DNA of 11,738 bases from Betaproteobacteria bacterium (GTDB taxonomy: Bacteria; Pseudomonadota; Gammaproteobacteria; Burkholderiales; Rhodocyclaceae). The DNA lies in the NCBI GenBank assembly GCA_028868235.1, contig JAGWUW010000043.1, positions 1 through 11,738 of the forward strand, in the 5' to 3' direction. The position numbers were made by a program, and so were the translations under genes. Below are positions 6,373-11,738 of the stretch, one piece after another (the stretch's first letter is position 1; each line of letters starts with the position of its first letter). The notes below the pieces were generated by a model. It ran no database searches. It worked only from the letters and a program-made list of their open reading frames with translations, and had not been told where the DNA came from.

Positions 6373-8022
6373 ATGACTGCGTCGCAGAACAAACAGTCGA
6401 TTTCGCCGGATGGCGAATCCTTCTCTCTGCCCAATCTTGCAGATTATCCGGCGGAGTACGGACGTGTCAGAGCTTTGGCTGAGGTAGCAAGAGATAAAGG
6501 GCAGGAGGTGGTGGTTGTAATGGGAGTTGGCTTCGTTGGCGCTGTAATGGCCGCCATCGTGGCGGATTGTGAGGATGAGAACGGCAGGCCGAGTAAATTC
6601 GTCATAGGCTGCCAGCGACCATCGACGCGCTCCTTCTGGAAAATTCCGCTGCTCAATCGTGGTATGTCGCCGGTCAAGGCGGAAGATCCGCAGGTCGACG
6701 TACTGATTGGCCGCTGCGTGCGCGATAAGCGGACATTGACCGCCACCTACAATAGCCAGGTGCTTGATCTGGCAGATTGCGTGGTTATCGACGTGCAATG
6801 CGACTTCCTGAAGCAGGAACTGGGCAACATGAAGTCCGGCGAATGCGACATGGCGGCACTGGAAGCGACTCTGAAAACGGTCGGGCAGCATATACGCCCG
6901 GAGTGCCTGGTGCTCATCGAAACCACCGTGGCACCTGGAACGACGGAATTCGTTGCCTGGCCGATCCTGAAGAAGGCCTTTGCCAATCGCGGCATCGCCT
7001 CGGTGCCGCTGCTCGCCCATTCTTACGAGCGGGTCATGCCGGGCCGCGAATACGTGGCTAGCATTCGAGATTTCTGGCGCGTCTGTGCCGGTTGCGACGC
7101 GGTCGCACGGTCCCGGGTTGAAAAGTTCCTGCGCGAGGTACTTAACACCGACAGGTTCCCGCTGACGGTGATGGACAGGCCGATCGAGTCGGAAACAGCC
7201 AAGATCGTCGAGAACGGTTACCGGGCAACCATTCTGGCCTATCTGCATGAATGGTCGCTGTTTGCCGAGCGCAACGGCGTAGACCTGATCAAGGTGGTCG
7301 ATGCCATCAAGATGCGACCGACGCATAGCAACATGATCTTTCCCGGACCGGGCATCGGCGGCTACTGCCTACCCAAGGATGGCGGCCTAGGCTACTGGGC
7401 CTACAAGCATATCCTCGGCTTCGAGGATGGAGACAAGGTGTTCCGCATTACGCCGACGGCGGTGGATATCAACGATACTCGCGCCTTGCACGTTGCCGAG
7501 CTGACCCGCGACGCGCTGCGCAACATGGATCGCTATATCGCGGCCTCGCAAGTGCTGATCGCCGGTGCCTCGTACCGGCAGGATGTCGGTGACACTCGCT
7601 ACAGCGGCTCGGAATTGGTCGTTCGCAAGCTGACCGAAATGGGCGCCGAGATGCGGGCGCACGATCCGTATGTCGAGCAATGGTGGGAGTTTGCCGAACA
7701 AGATGCCTATCCGACTTCAGGGCTGTCATGGAAGCGCTTTTTTCGCAACCAGGACGAGTTGTCATCACTGAAGGTCGAGAATGACTTGGGAGAGGCGCTG
7801 AAGGGCGTCGATGCGTTAATCCTGGCAGTGCCGCACGATGCCTATCGGCAATTGATGCCGGATCAGGTCGTCGCATGGGCTGGTAAGCCGATTGCCGTGG
7901 TGGACTGTTTCGGCCTTCTGGACGATGCCACGATTGCCCGTTACTTCGAGCTTGGCTGCGAGGTTAAGGGGCTGGGGCGCGGCCATATCCAGCGCATCAA
8001 GCAGGCCGTACGCCGCTCCTGA
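6373..8022 (+). CDS. Nucleotide-sugar dehydrogenase (UDP-glucose/GDP-mannose dehydrogenase family), long form
   Basis: A 549-residue protein of the family that oxidises the C6 alcohol of a nucleotide sugar to a uronate in two NAD-dependent steps. An extra segment of about 45 residues precedes the Rossmann motif GVGFVG (51-56). ETTVAPGTTE (184-193) matches the conserved ESTVPPGTTE strand. The helix K-x3-N has Lys277 and Asn281. Catalytic Cys332 and Asp336 lie in GPGIGGYCLPKDGG (325-338). The UDP-binding C-terminal domain includes GASYRQDVGDTRYSGSELV (398-416). The usual length is about 390-450 residues. The stretch GCQRPSTRSFWK (79-90) stands where most members have a G-x-D-x-D that binds the NAD ribose. 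Start: AGGAG at 6360-6364, 8 bases before the ATG. The gene is alone: mfd diverges on one side and the ArsC-like gene converges on the other. The sugar substrate cannot be told from the sequence. Confidence 0.88.
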   Translation: MTASQNKQSISPDGESFSLPNLADYPAEYGRVRALAEVARDKGQEVVVVMGVGFVGAVMAAIVADCEDENGRPSKFVIGCQRPSTRSFWKIPLLNRGMSPVKAEDPQVDVLIGRCVRDKRTLTATYNSQVLDLADCVVIDVQCDFLKQELGNMKSGECDMAALEATLKTVGQHIRPECLVLIETTVAPGTTEFVAWPILKKAFANRGIASVPLLAHSYERVMPGREYVASIRDFWRVCAGCDAVARSRVEKFLREVLNTDRFPLTVMDRPIESETAKIVENGYRATILAYLHEWSLFAERNGVDLIKVVDAIKMRPTHSNMIFPGPGIGGYCLPKDGGLGYWAYKHILGFEDGDKVFRITPTAVDINDTRALHVAELTRDALRNMDRYIAASQVLIAGASYRQDVGDTRYSGSELVVRKLTEMGAEMRAHDPYVEQWWEFAEQDAYPTSGLSWKRFFRNQDELSSLKVENDLGEALKGVDALILAVPHDAYRQLMPDQVVAWAGKPIAVVDCFGLLDDATIARYFELGCEVKGLGRGHIQRIKQAVRRS

Positions 8023-8025
8023 ACT

Positions 8026-8045
8026 CAAAAGAGCAGTTGAACTGC
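8026..8045 (-). terminator. Weak intrinsic terminator after the ArsC-like gene
   Basis: On the minus strand GCAGT-TCA-ACTGC forms a 5-base-pair hairpin (8045-8033). It is followed by TCTTTT (8032-8027), 12 bases beyond the stop of the ArsC-like gene. It lies in the 34-base gap between two convergent genes, where a terminator is expected. The stem is short and the T-run is interrupted, so it would be weak. Confidence 0.3.
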
Positions 8046-8056
8046 CAAACCGGGAC

Positions 8057-8407
8057 TCAAAGAATGGTCAGAACCTTTTCTGGGGGACGACCAAGGGCTG
8101 CCTGTCGGCCATTGATCACGATGGGCCGCTCAATCAGTCGAGGATGGCTTGCCATGGCGTTGATCAGCGCATCCTGGCCAAGCGACGGACTGTCGAGTCC
8201 GAGTTCCTTGTATTCCGCTTCGCCCTTGCGCATCAGTGCTCTGGCATCATCCATGCCGAGCAAGGCCAGTAAGTCACGGATTTCTTCGGTTGAGGGTGGT
8301 TGTTCGAGGTAGGCGACAACTTTTGGTGTCAGGCCATGCGCCTCCAACAGGGCGAGCGTCTCACGGCTCTTGGAGCAAAGCGGGTTGTGATAGATCGTTA
8401 TGGTCAT
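8057..8407 (-). CDS. ArsC-family protein, YfgD-like (glutaredoxin-type arsenate reductase homologue)
   Basis: A 116-residue thioredoxin-fold protein. The N-terminus ITIYHNPLCSKSRETL holds the single catalytic Cys11 of the glutaredoxin-dependent ArsC family. The three arginines that bind arsenate in plasmid R773 ArsC are at matching places: Arg60 (LMRKGE), Arg94 (ERPIV) and Arg107 (GRPPE). NPxCSKSRETL, AYLEQPP and GRPPEKVL are closer to E. coli YfgD than to the ars-operon enzyme, and no arsR, arsB or acr3 gene is nearby. It may therefore be a housekeeping redox protein and not a resistance enzyme; the activity is inferred. I chose the ATG at 8407 (MTITIYHN). A GTG at 8419, overlapping the upstream stop as GTGA, is possible. 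It follows the DUF3334 gene by 8 bases, so the two are co-transcribed. Confidence 0.88.
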   Translation of the reverse strand: MTITIYHNPLCSKSRETLALLEAHGLTPKVVAYLEQPPSTEEIRDLLALLGMDDARALMRKGEAEYKELGLDSPSLGQDALINAMASHPRLIERPIVINGRQAALGRPPEKVLTIL

Positions 8408-8415
8408 GCTCAGTC

Positions 8416-9114
8416 TCACATACCGAGCGAGTTCAATAGGTCATCGTGCTCGCTAGTAGCGGTTTCAGCACAGGCTATCTTCGGCTGGGCGTTGACCTGC
8501 GCAAGCAGTTCGTCGGGGTCCGGTGCGTCGCCGCTTTCAAAATCGTTGAGCTTGATGAATTCGGTGCGGTCCATGGCCAGTTCGAGATAGAAAATGTTGT
8601 TGCGACCGGTATAGAAGGTGACGCGCCGCGATTCCGGTTTGTCGAGATTGGTGTCGACACTGAGCATGACTTGCTTGTTGAGGGCCAGCATCTTGGGCTG
8701 ATTTTGCGTGATGTGAGTCTGCAGCTCGCGGGCAACCTTGCCGGTGAAGTCACCGACAATCTGGTTCATCAACTCACCCATGACATTGCCGACCTCGTCC
8801 GATGTGTGCGAGGTGGCCAGATCTTCCTTGGCCATCCCCATGTGCAGCATGTAACTTTCATACAACTCCATGGCAGCGGAGGCTGAGAAGTTAATGACTA
8901 CCAGTCCGGAAAAACCGCCATCGAAAAGTACGAAACAGCCGATATCCGGTTTGAGGCAGGTCTTGGTGATCCGCTGAACCATGCCGGAATAATGAATCTG
9001 GCTTTGCGTCGCGATTGAAAGCACCTTGGTGACCGAGTTGCAAAGGCTTCTAAGGATATCTTCGGTGCCGTACACCATGGCGTCGGATGTGTTCATGATT
9101 CGGAATTCGGCCAT
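8416..9114 (-). CDS. DUF3334 protein with a CheX/CheC-like phosphatase motif
   Basis: I recognise this as a DUF3334-family protein; no function is established for the family. Counted from the ATG at 9114 it has 232 residues. FDGGFSGLVVINFSASAAMELYESYM (split by eye as strand, then helix, about 64-89) resembles the CheX strand-helix unit. VMGELMNQIVGDF (111-123) resembles the long CheX/CheC active-site helix. Glu114, Asn117 and Pro140 fit the E-x2-N-x22-P signature of CheC/CheX/FliY; the extra upstream Asp/Ser of that signature is Asn110 here. The C-terminal 40 residues are acidic and probably disordered, ending in DDLLNSLGM. No signal peptide or membrane helix is seen. Start is uncertain: ATGs at 9132, 9114 and 9096 are all possible, and none has a strong Shine-Dalgarno. 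The longer frame to 9153 starts with TTG inside an inverted repeat and is less likely. An ArsC-like gene follows 8 bases downstream. Confidence 0.8.
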   Translation of the reverse strand: MAEFRIMNTSDAMVYGTEDILRSLCNSVTKVLSIATQSQIHYSGMVQRITKTCLKPDIGCFVLFDGGFSGLVVINFSASAAMELYESYMLHMGMAKEDLATSHTSDEVGNVMGELMNQIVGDFTGKVARELQTHITQNQPKMLALNKQVMLSVDTNLDKPESRRVTFYTGRNNIFYLELAMDRTEFIKLNDFESGDAPDPDELLAQVNAQPKIACAETATSEHDDLLNSLGM

Positions 9115-9144
9115 CAATGAAATAAGTTCCATATATAGCACAGG

Positions 9145-9165
9145 TGATAGCAATGTTCGCTATCA
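9145..9165. repeat. Inverted repeat TGATAGC-N7-GCTATCA upstream of the DUF3334 gene
   Basis: Perfect 7-base arms (9145-9151 and 9159-9165) are separated by 7 bases, so half-site centres lie 14 bases apart. It sits 13 to 31 bases before the possible start codons at 9132 and 9114, next to an AT-rich CTATATAT (about 9131-9138, minus strand) that could act as a -10 box. This placement suits an operator for the minus-strand DUF3334 gene or for the plus-strand gene at 9309. No regulator is identified. Confidence 0.4.
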
Positions 9166-9308
9166 ATTGCCCCATAGAGGCCGGAATGCGAGGGTTATTC
9201 GCGGTGTTGCGATGACTGATGCGTATGGTATGGCGATGTCATTGTCATAAATTTGTTGCAGTGACTCTGACGGCACGGCGCAGGCAAGCGTTTGAAGAGG
9301 TAGGAGAA

Positions 9309-9596
9309 ATGGACTCAAAGAAAGTCATGGAGCGGCGCAAGGAAGGGCAACGGCGTCATTGCGATTTTGGACCGCCACAAGGCTTAACCGAGCGCCGTAT
9401 CAACATTGAGCGCCACTTGTTTAACTGGGAAGAGGATTCAGCGTGGGGGCTGGGAAAAAATGGCCGTGTCCAGAAGCCGTCCTGGGAATTCCCCCTTCGG
9501 TCGCTGACGGCCATGCCCTTTCAGTGCTTTGGCCGCTCAGAGGCCAGCATTGCTACCGTAGCCTCGTCGCTTACTCCGCTATGTTCTGTGAAATAG
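9309..9596 (+). CDS. Small hypothetical protein with Arg-rich N-terminus
   Basis: A 95-residue open frame whose ATG has a good Shine-Dalgarno, TAGGAGA (9301-9307), just before it. I do not recognise the family with certainty. The N-terminal half is basic and has spaced Arg pairs: MERRKEGQRR, then FGPPQGLTERR, then NIERHLFNW (residues 7-41). It resembles short RR-repeat proteins I associate with betaproteobacteria, but I cannot name a domain. The second half (from about residue 55) looks less protein-like. Its last 76 bases run antisense through the end of the Cys-rich gene at 9521-9724. A run of six A at 9455-9460 is a possible frameshift site, so the true C-terminus may differ. No signal peptide or membrane helix is seen. 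Confidence 0.5.
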   Translation: MDSKKVMERRKEGQRRHCDFGPPQGLTERRINIERHLFNWEEDSAWGLGKNGRVQKPSWEFPLRSLTAMPFQCFGRSEASIATVASSLTPLCSVK

Positions 9597-9724
9597 CCGC
9601 AGAGCGGACATTTGAAGCCTGGGGGGCAATTGTGCTCGCGAGCACAGTCAGCTTGCGTTTCGTCTGTCAGTACCAATTCGCGAACTGCTTCGCAACGAGC
9701 GAGGGGAGAGTCAAAGTAGGACAT
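9521..9724 (-). CDS. Small Cys-rich protein, probable metal-binding, last gene of the amr operon
   Basis: A 67-residue protein starting MSYFDSPLARCE, with ATG at 9724 and GGAG about 8 bases upstream. Cysteines are at 11, 27, 33, 39 and 42. CPPGFKCPLCGYF (33-45) looks like a zinc- or iron-sulfur-binding knuckle, with Cys27 or Cys11 as further ligands. I have a recollection of similar short proteins in Rhodocyclales-type bacteria but know of no assigned function. It begins 30 bases after the alpha/beta hydrolase stop, on the same strand, so it is likely the last gene of the amrA-amrS-hydrolase operon. Its 3' end overlaps a convergent plus-strand frame by 76 bases; this gene is the better supported of the two in the overlap, because the Cys spacing is compact and the start has a ribosome site. 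Confidence 0.72.
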   Translation of the reverse strand: MSYFDSPLARCEAVRELVLTDETQADCAREHNCPPGFKCPLCGYFTEHSGVSDEATVAMLASERPKH

Positions 9725-9754
9725 CGAAATCTCCGTGAGAGCAAGGTATTTTTC

Positions 9755-10396
9755 TCAGCATAGTCGATCGGGTGCTGATGTCCATGATCTTGCCGGAATC
9801 GCTGATTGCTCAAGATACCGAGCAAACCAGCCGGTAACGCTTGTCGACGGGTGCTCACCCGGTTCCAGTTGGTATTGCTGATGCACTCCGCCAAGATAGG
9901 TCTTTGCTCGCTGATAGGCAGCTGGAGCCAACTTGTCATCGGGTGCGACAAGCATCATTAAGGGCGCGACCAGCAGTTTCAGCGATTGCAATCCGGCATG
10001 GTCGATCAATCCACCATGACAAACAAGTGCCTTGACCTGGAAATCCCGTTGGGCCGCGCAGCGAATAGCGGCGGGTGTGGTATCACCGCTGGCGTAGATG
10101 CCGAGCGGCAAATCCTGCGTGTCGCCGTCATAACGAATTAGATCCAGGACGTCGAGGAGTCGTTGCACCAGGCGCGGCACGTTTTGGGTCGCGTCGGCAA
10201 AACGGAGTTCGTGTGTCGTGAGCAGATCCATGGCCAGAATCGCATAGCCTTCGGCAGCCAGGCCGGCGACTATCGGATCGTCAGCGGGTACACGGTGAGG
10301 GCGGGCAATCAGGATAAGGCCACGGGGATGTTCCGGTCGGTCCAGTTGGCCGTGCAAGGAGCCATGCGGCGTATGCAGGGCAATATGACGAATCAT
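9755..10396 (-). CDS. Alpha/beta hydrolase, dienelactone-hydrolase-like
   Basis: A 213-residue cytoplasmic alpha/beta-fold hydrolase of small size. RGLILIARPHR (25-35) is the oxyanion strand region. GIYASGDTTPAA (99-110) matches the nucleophile elbow of the DLH-type hydrolases (usually G-A-S-T-G), with Ser103 as nucleophile and Gly-Asp in place of the usual Thr-Gly. VCHGGLIDHAG (125-135) matches the S-R-G-G-x-D-x-A-G segment seen in those relatives. Asp154 in LVAPDDKL and His182 in PGEHPST complete a plausible triad. The substrate is unknown. The ATG at 10396 shares one base with the amrS stop (TGATG), so translation is coupled to amrS. The long upstream extension of the frame to 10576 lies inside amrS and is rejected. 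The C-terminal tail (about 198-213) is Arg- and Ser-rich and looks unstructured. Confidence 0.85.
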   Translation of the reverse strand: MIRHIALHTPHGSLHGQLDRPEHPRGLILIARPHRVPADDPIVAGLAAEGYAILAMDLLTTHELRFADATQNVPRLVQRLLDVLDLIRYDGDTQDLPLGIYASGDTTPAAIRCAAQRDFQVKALVCHGGLIDHAGLQSLKLLVAPLMMLVAPDDKLAPAAYQRAKTYLGGVHQQYQLEPGEHPSTSVTGWFARYLEQSAIPARSWTSAPDRLC

Positions 10397-11487
10397 CAGG
10401 AAAGGCGGACAGGAATACGGTTGGGACCAAAGGCACGACCATCGTGCCCCAATTTTTTGCCGAATCGCCCGGCAATGGCCGTCTGGCAGTGGGGGCAGTG
10501 GCCATCGGAGGTCAGACTGTAGCGGCGGATATTGTACCAATCGCGGATAATCAGCGCGGCCTTGCAATTCGGACAAAAAGTCGTGCCGCCCTCGCTATCA
10601 TGAACATTTCCGGTAAAAACGTAGTGCAGGCCTGCATCGAGCGCAATCCGCCGAGCCAAGCTCAATGTTGCTGCCGGCGTCGGCGGCAGATCATCCATTT
10701 TCCAGTCGGGATGGAAGGCGGAAAAGTGCAGCGGCACGTCGGAGCCCAATTCCTTCGCTACCCAGGTCGCCAGTTCGTTGATTTCCTCCGGGCTATCGTT
10801 TTGCCCCGGAATGAGCAGGGTCGTGATCTCTAGCCAGCAGTCGGTGTCATGGTGGATATAGGCCAGAATATCGAGGACTGGTTGCAGGTGGCCAACGCAC
10901 AGCTTGTGGTAGAACGACTCGGTGAAGGCCTTGAGGTCGACGTTGGCCGCATCCATAACAGCAAAGAATTCGCGGGCCGGTTCGCGATGGATGTATCCTG
11001 CAGTCACGGCGACATTGCGGATGCCCTGTTCGCGGCAGGCAAGCGCTGTGTCGATAGCGTATTCGGCGAAGATTACCGGATCATTATAAGTATAGGCCAC
11101 CGCATCGGCTCCGTAGCGCTGGGCGGCATTGGCAATCATTTGCGGGGTGGCACTATCCATCAGGCGATCCATGTCCTTCGATTTCGAAATATCCCAGTTC
11201 TGGCAGAACTTGCAGGCCAAGTTGCAACCGGCCGTGCCGAACGACAGGATGCTGCTGCCGGGATAGAAATGATTGAGCGGTTTCTTCTCGACCGGATCGA
11301 TGCAAAAACCCGAGGAGCGGCCGTAGGTGGTCAGCTGCATGGCGCCATCGACCATCTGGCGGACAAAGCAGGCGCCGCGCTGGCCTTCGTGCAGTTGGCA
11401 GTCGCGCGGGCAAAGGTCGCACTGGACGCGGCCGTCGGGCAGCGCATGCCACCAGCGGCCCGTGTGAAGTAGGGCAGATTGGCTCAT
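10396..11487 (-). CDS. amrS: AmmeMemoRadiSam system radical SAM enzyme AmrS
   Basis: A 363-residue radical SAM protein. The 4Fe-4S motif C-x3-C-x2-C is Cys88, Cys92 and Cys95 in GTAGCNLACKFCQNW. It has the extra N-terminal cysteines of this family, Cys23, Cys26, Cys30 and Cys40 (CDLCPRDC, then GAC), as in PflA-like activating enzymes. TYNDPVIF (133-140) and DLKAF (184-188) are typical for AmrS. A C-terminal zinc-ribbon-like pair, CPNC (305-308) and CPHC (331-334), is also present. The substrate is not established; the family is known from its linkage to AmrA (AMMECR1) and AmrB (Memo). I chose the ATG at 11487 because AAGGAGG lies 7 bases before it. The upstream frame to 11505 would translate through that ribosome site. 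It overlaps the amrA stop by ATGA and the hydrolase start by TGATG. Confidence 0.93.
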   Translation of the reverse strand: MSQSALLHTGRWWHALPDGRVQCDLCPRDCQLHEGQRGACFVRQMVDGAMQLTTYGRSSGFCIDPVEKKPLNHFYPGSSILSFGTAGCNLACKFCQNWDISKSKDMDRLMDSATPQMIANAAQRYGADAVAYTYNDPVIFAEYAIDTALACREQGIRNVAVTAGYIHREPAREFFAVMDAANVDLKAFTESFYHKLCVGHLQPVLDILAYIHHDTDCWLEITTLLIPGQNDSPEEINELATWVAKELGSDVPLHFSAFHPDWKMDDLPPTPAATLSLARRIALDAGLHYVFTGNVHDSEGGTTFCPNCKAALIIRDWYNIRRYSLTSDGHCPHCQTAIAGRFGKKLGHDGRAFGPNRIPVRLS

Positions 11488-11738
11488 GGCTGTTCCTCCT
11501 TCCATTTCTTGACCGTATAGCGTTCTAGCTGGACGCCCGGACTCCAGTAGTCGCCGGGCAAACCAGCCTTCTGTTTCAGGTGTGCCATGAACAGGGCGGG
11601 AGTCGGCAGTTGCTCCCAGACCTGGGGCAGGAAGGTCGACCGACGCCCGTCGGCGGAAAAGATCACGCCATCGACACCAGGACGCAACTGGGCGAGCGCG
11701 TCGGCTTCGTCGGTAAATTCCAGGGGTACGGCCGGCGT
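11484..11738 (-). CDS. amrA: AmmeMemoRadiSam system protein A (AMMECR1 domain), C-terminal part only
   Basis: The frame enters from the right window edge, so only the last 84 residues are visible. The sequence reads PLEF near the edge, then LRPGVDGVIF, FLPQVWEQLPTP and HLKQKAGLPGDYW, ending in a YTVKKW-type tail, which is the conserved end of AMMECR1-domain proteins of the AmrA type. The function is unknown; the family is found with AmrS and AmrB. The internal TTG at 11687 is not a start. The last codons contain the Shine-Dalgarno of amrS, and the stop overlaps the amrS ATG as ATGA. Confidence 0.88.
   Translation of the reverse strand, partial: TPAVPLEFTDEADALAQLRPGVDGVIFSADGRRSTFLPQVWEQLPTPALFMAHLKQKAGLPGDYWSPGVQLERYTVKKWKEEQP
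11495..11501 (-). promoter_or_regulatory. Strong ribosome binding site of amrS inside amrA
   Basis: On the minus strand the sequence AAGGAGG lies 7 bases before the ATG at 11487. It is embedded in the last codons of amrA and fixes the amrS start. Confidence 0.8.

Noticed and set aside
6358..7326. 322-codon minus-strand open frame inside the dehydrogenase gene
   Set aside because: It is antisense to the Rossmann and central domains of a gene with clear motifs. No recognisable motif and no ribosome site.
9492..9540. GGCC-TCTGAGC-GGCC hairpin after the Cys-rich gene as a terminator
   Set aside because: Only a 4-base stem, no T-run after it on the minus strand, and it overlaps the last codons of the gene.
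10397..10576. 60-residue N-terminal extension of the alpha/beta hydrolase
   Set aside because: It lies wholly inside amrS in another frame and has no hydrolase-like sequence. The TGATG start at 10396 is the natural one.

Overview
The window reads as ordinary chromosome of a moderately GC-rich proteobacterium. The gene styles (an AroF-type DAHP synthase behind mfd, a short SerB, a DUF3334 protein, a small Cys-rich protein beginning MSYFDSPLARC) suggest a betaproteobacterium, probably of the Rhodocyclales group. That placement is inference from remembered family resemblance, not from a search.

Left edge (1-251): the end of a broken ISL3-type transposase, cut by the window on one side and by an apparent internal deletion on the other. 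It points toward the 3' end of a four-gene minus-strand operon (235-5911) that reads mfd, aroF, a Cdd1-like helix-hairpin-helix gene, serB. mfd and aroF overlap by ATGA, and the next two gaps are 16 and 7 bases. The operon joins transcription-coupled repair with the first step of aromatic amino acid synthesis and the last step of serine synthesis. A TATAAT box lies 30 bases before the GTG start of mfd.

Middle (5912-8056): a 461-base stretch without a recognisable gene, then a plus-strand gene for a long nucleotide-sugar dehydrogenase that stands alone, away from any sugar-polymer cluster. Its catalytic residues are intact, but its NAD-site acidic residue appears to be replaced. It converges on a minus-strand pair: a DUF3334 protein followed by a YfgD-type ArsC-family protein. 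The DUF3334 protein carries the E-x2-N-x22-P signature of the CheC/CheX/FliY phosphatases, the most interesting functional hint in the window.

Right part (9309-11738): a small plus-strand hypothetical gene with an Arg-rich start runs tail to tail into a minus-strand operon. That operon reads amrA (its end only), amrS (radical SAM enzyme of the AmmeMemoRadiSam system), an alpha/beta hydrolase and a small Cys-rich protein. amrA/amrS overlap by ATGA and amrS/hydrolase by TGATG, so the hydrolase is translationally tied to the AMMECR1/radical-SAM pair. The AmrB (Memo) gene is not in the window.

No RNA genes, CRISPR arrays, prophage genes or obvious defence systems are visible. The candidates for new biology are the CheX-like DUF3334 protein, the hydrolase and Cys-rich protein attached to the amr genes, and the unusual dehydrogenase.
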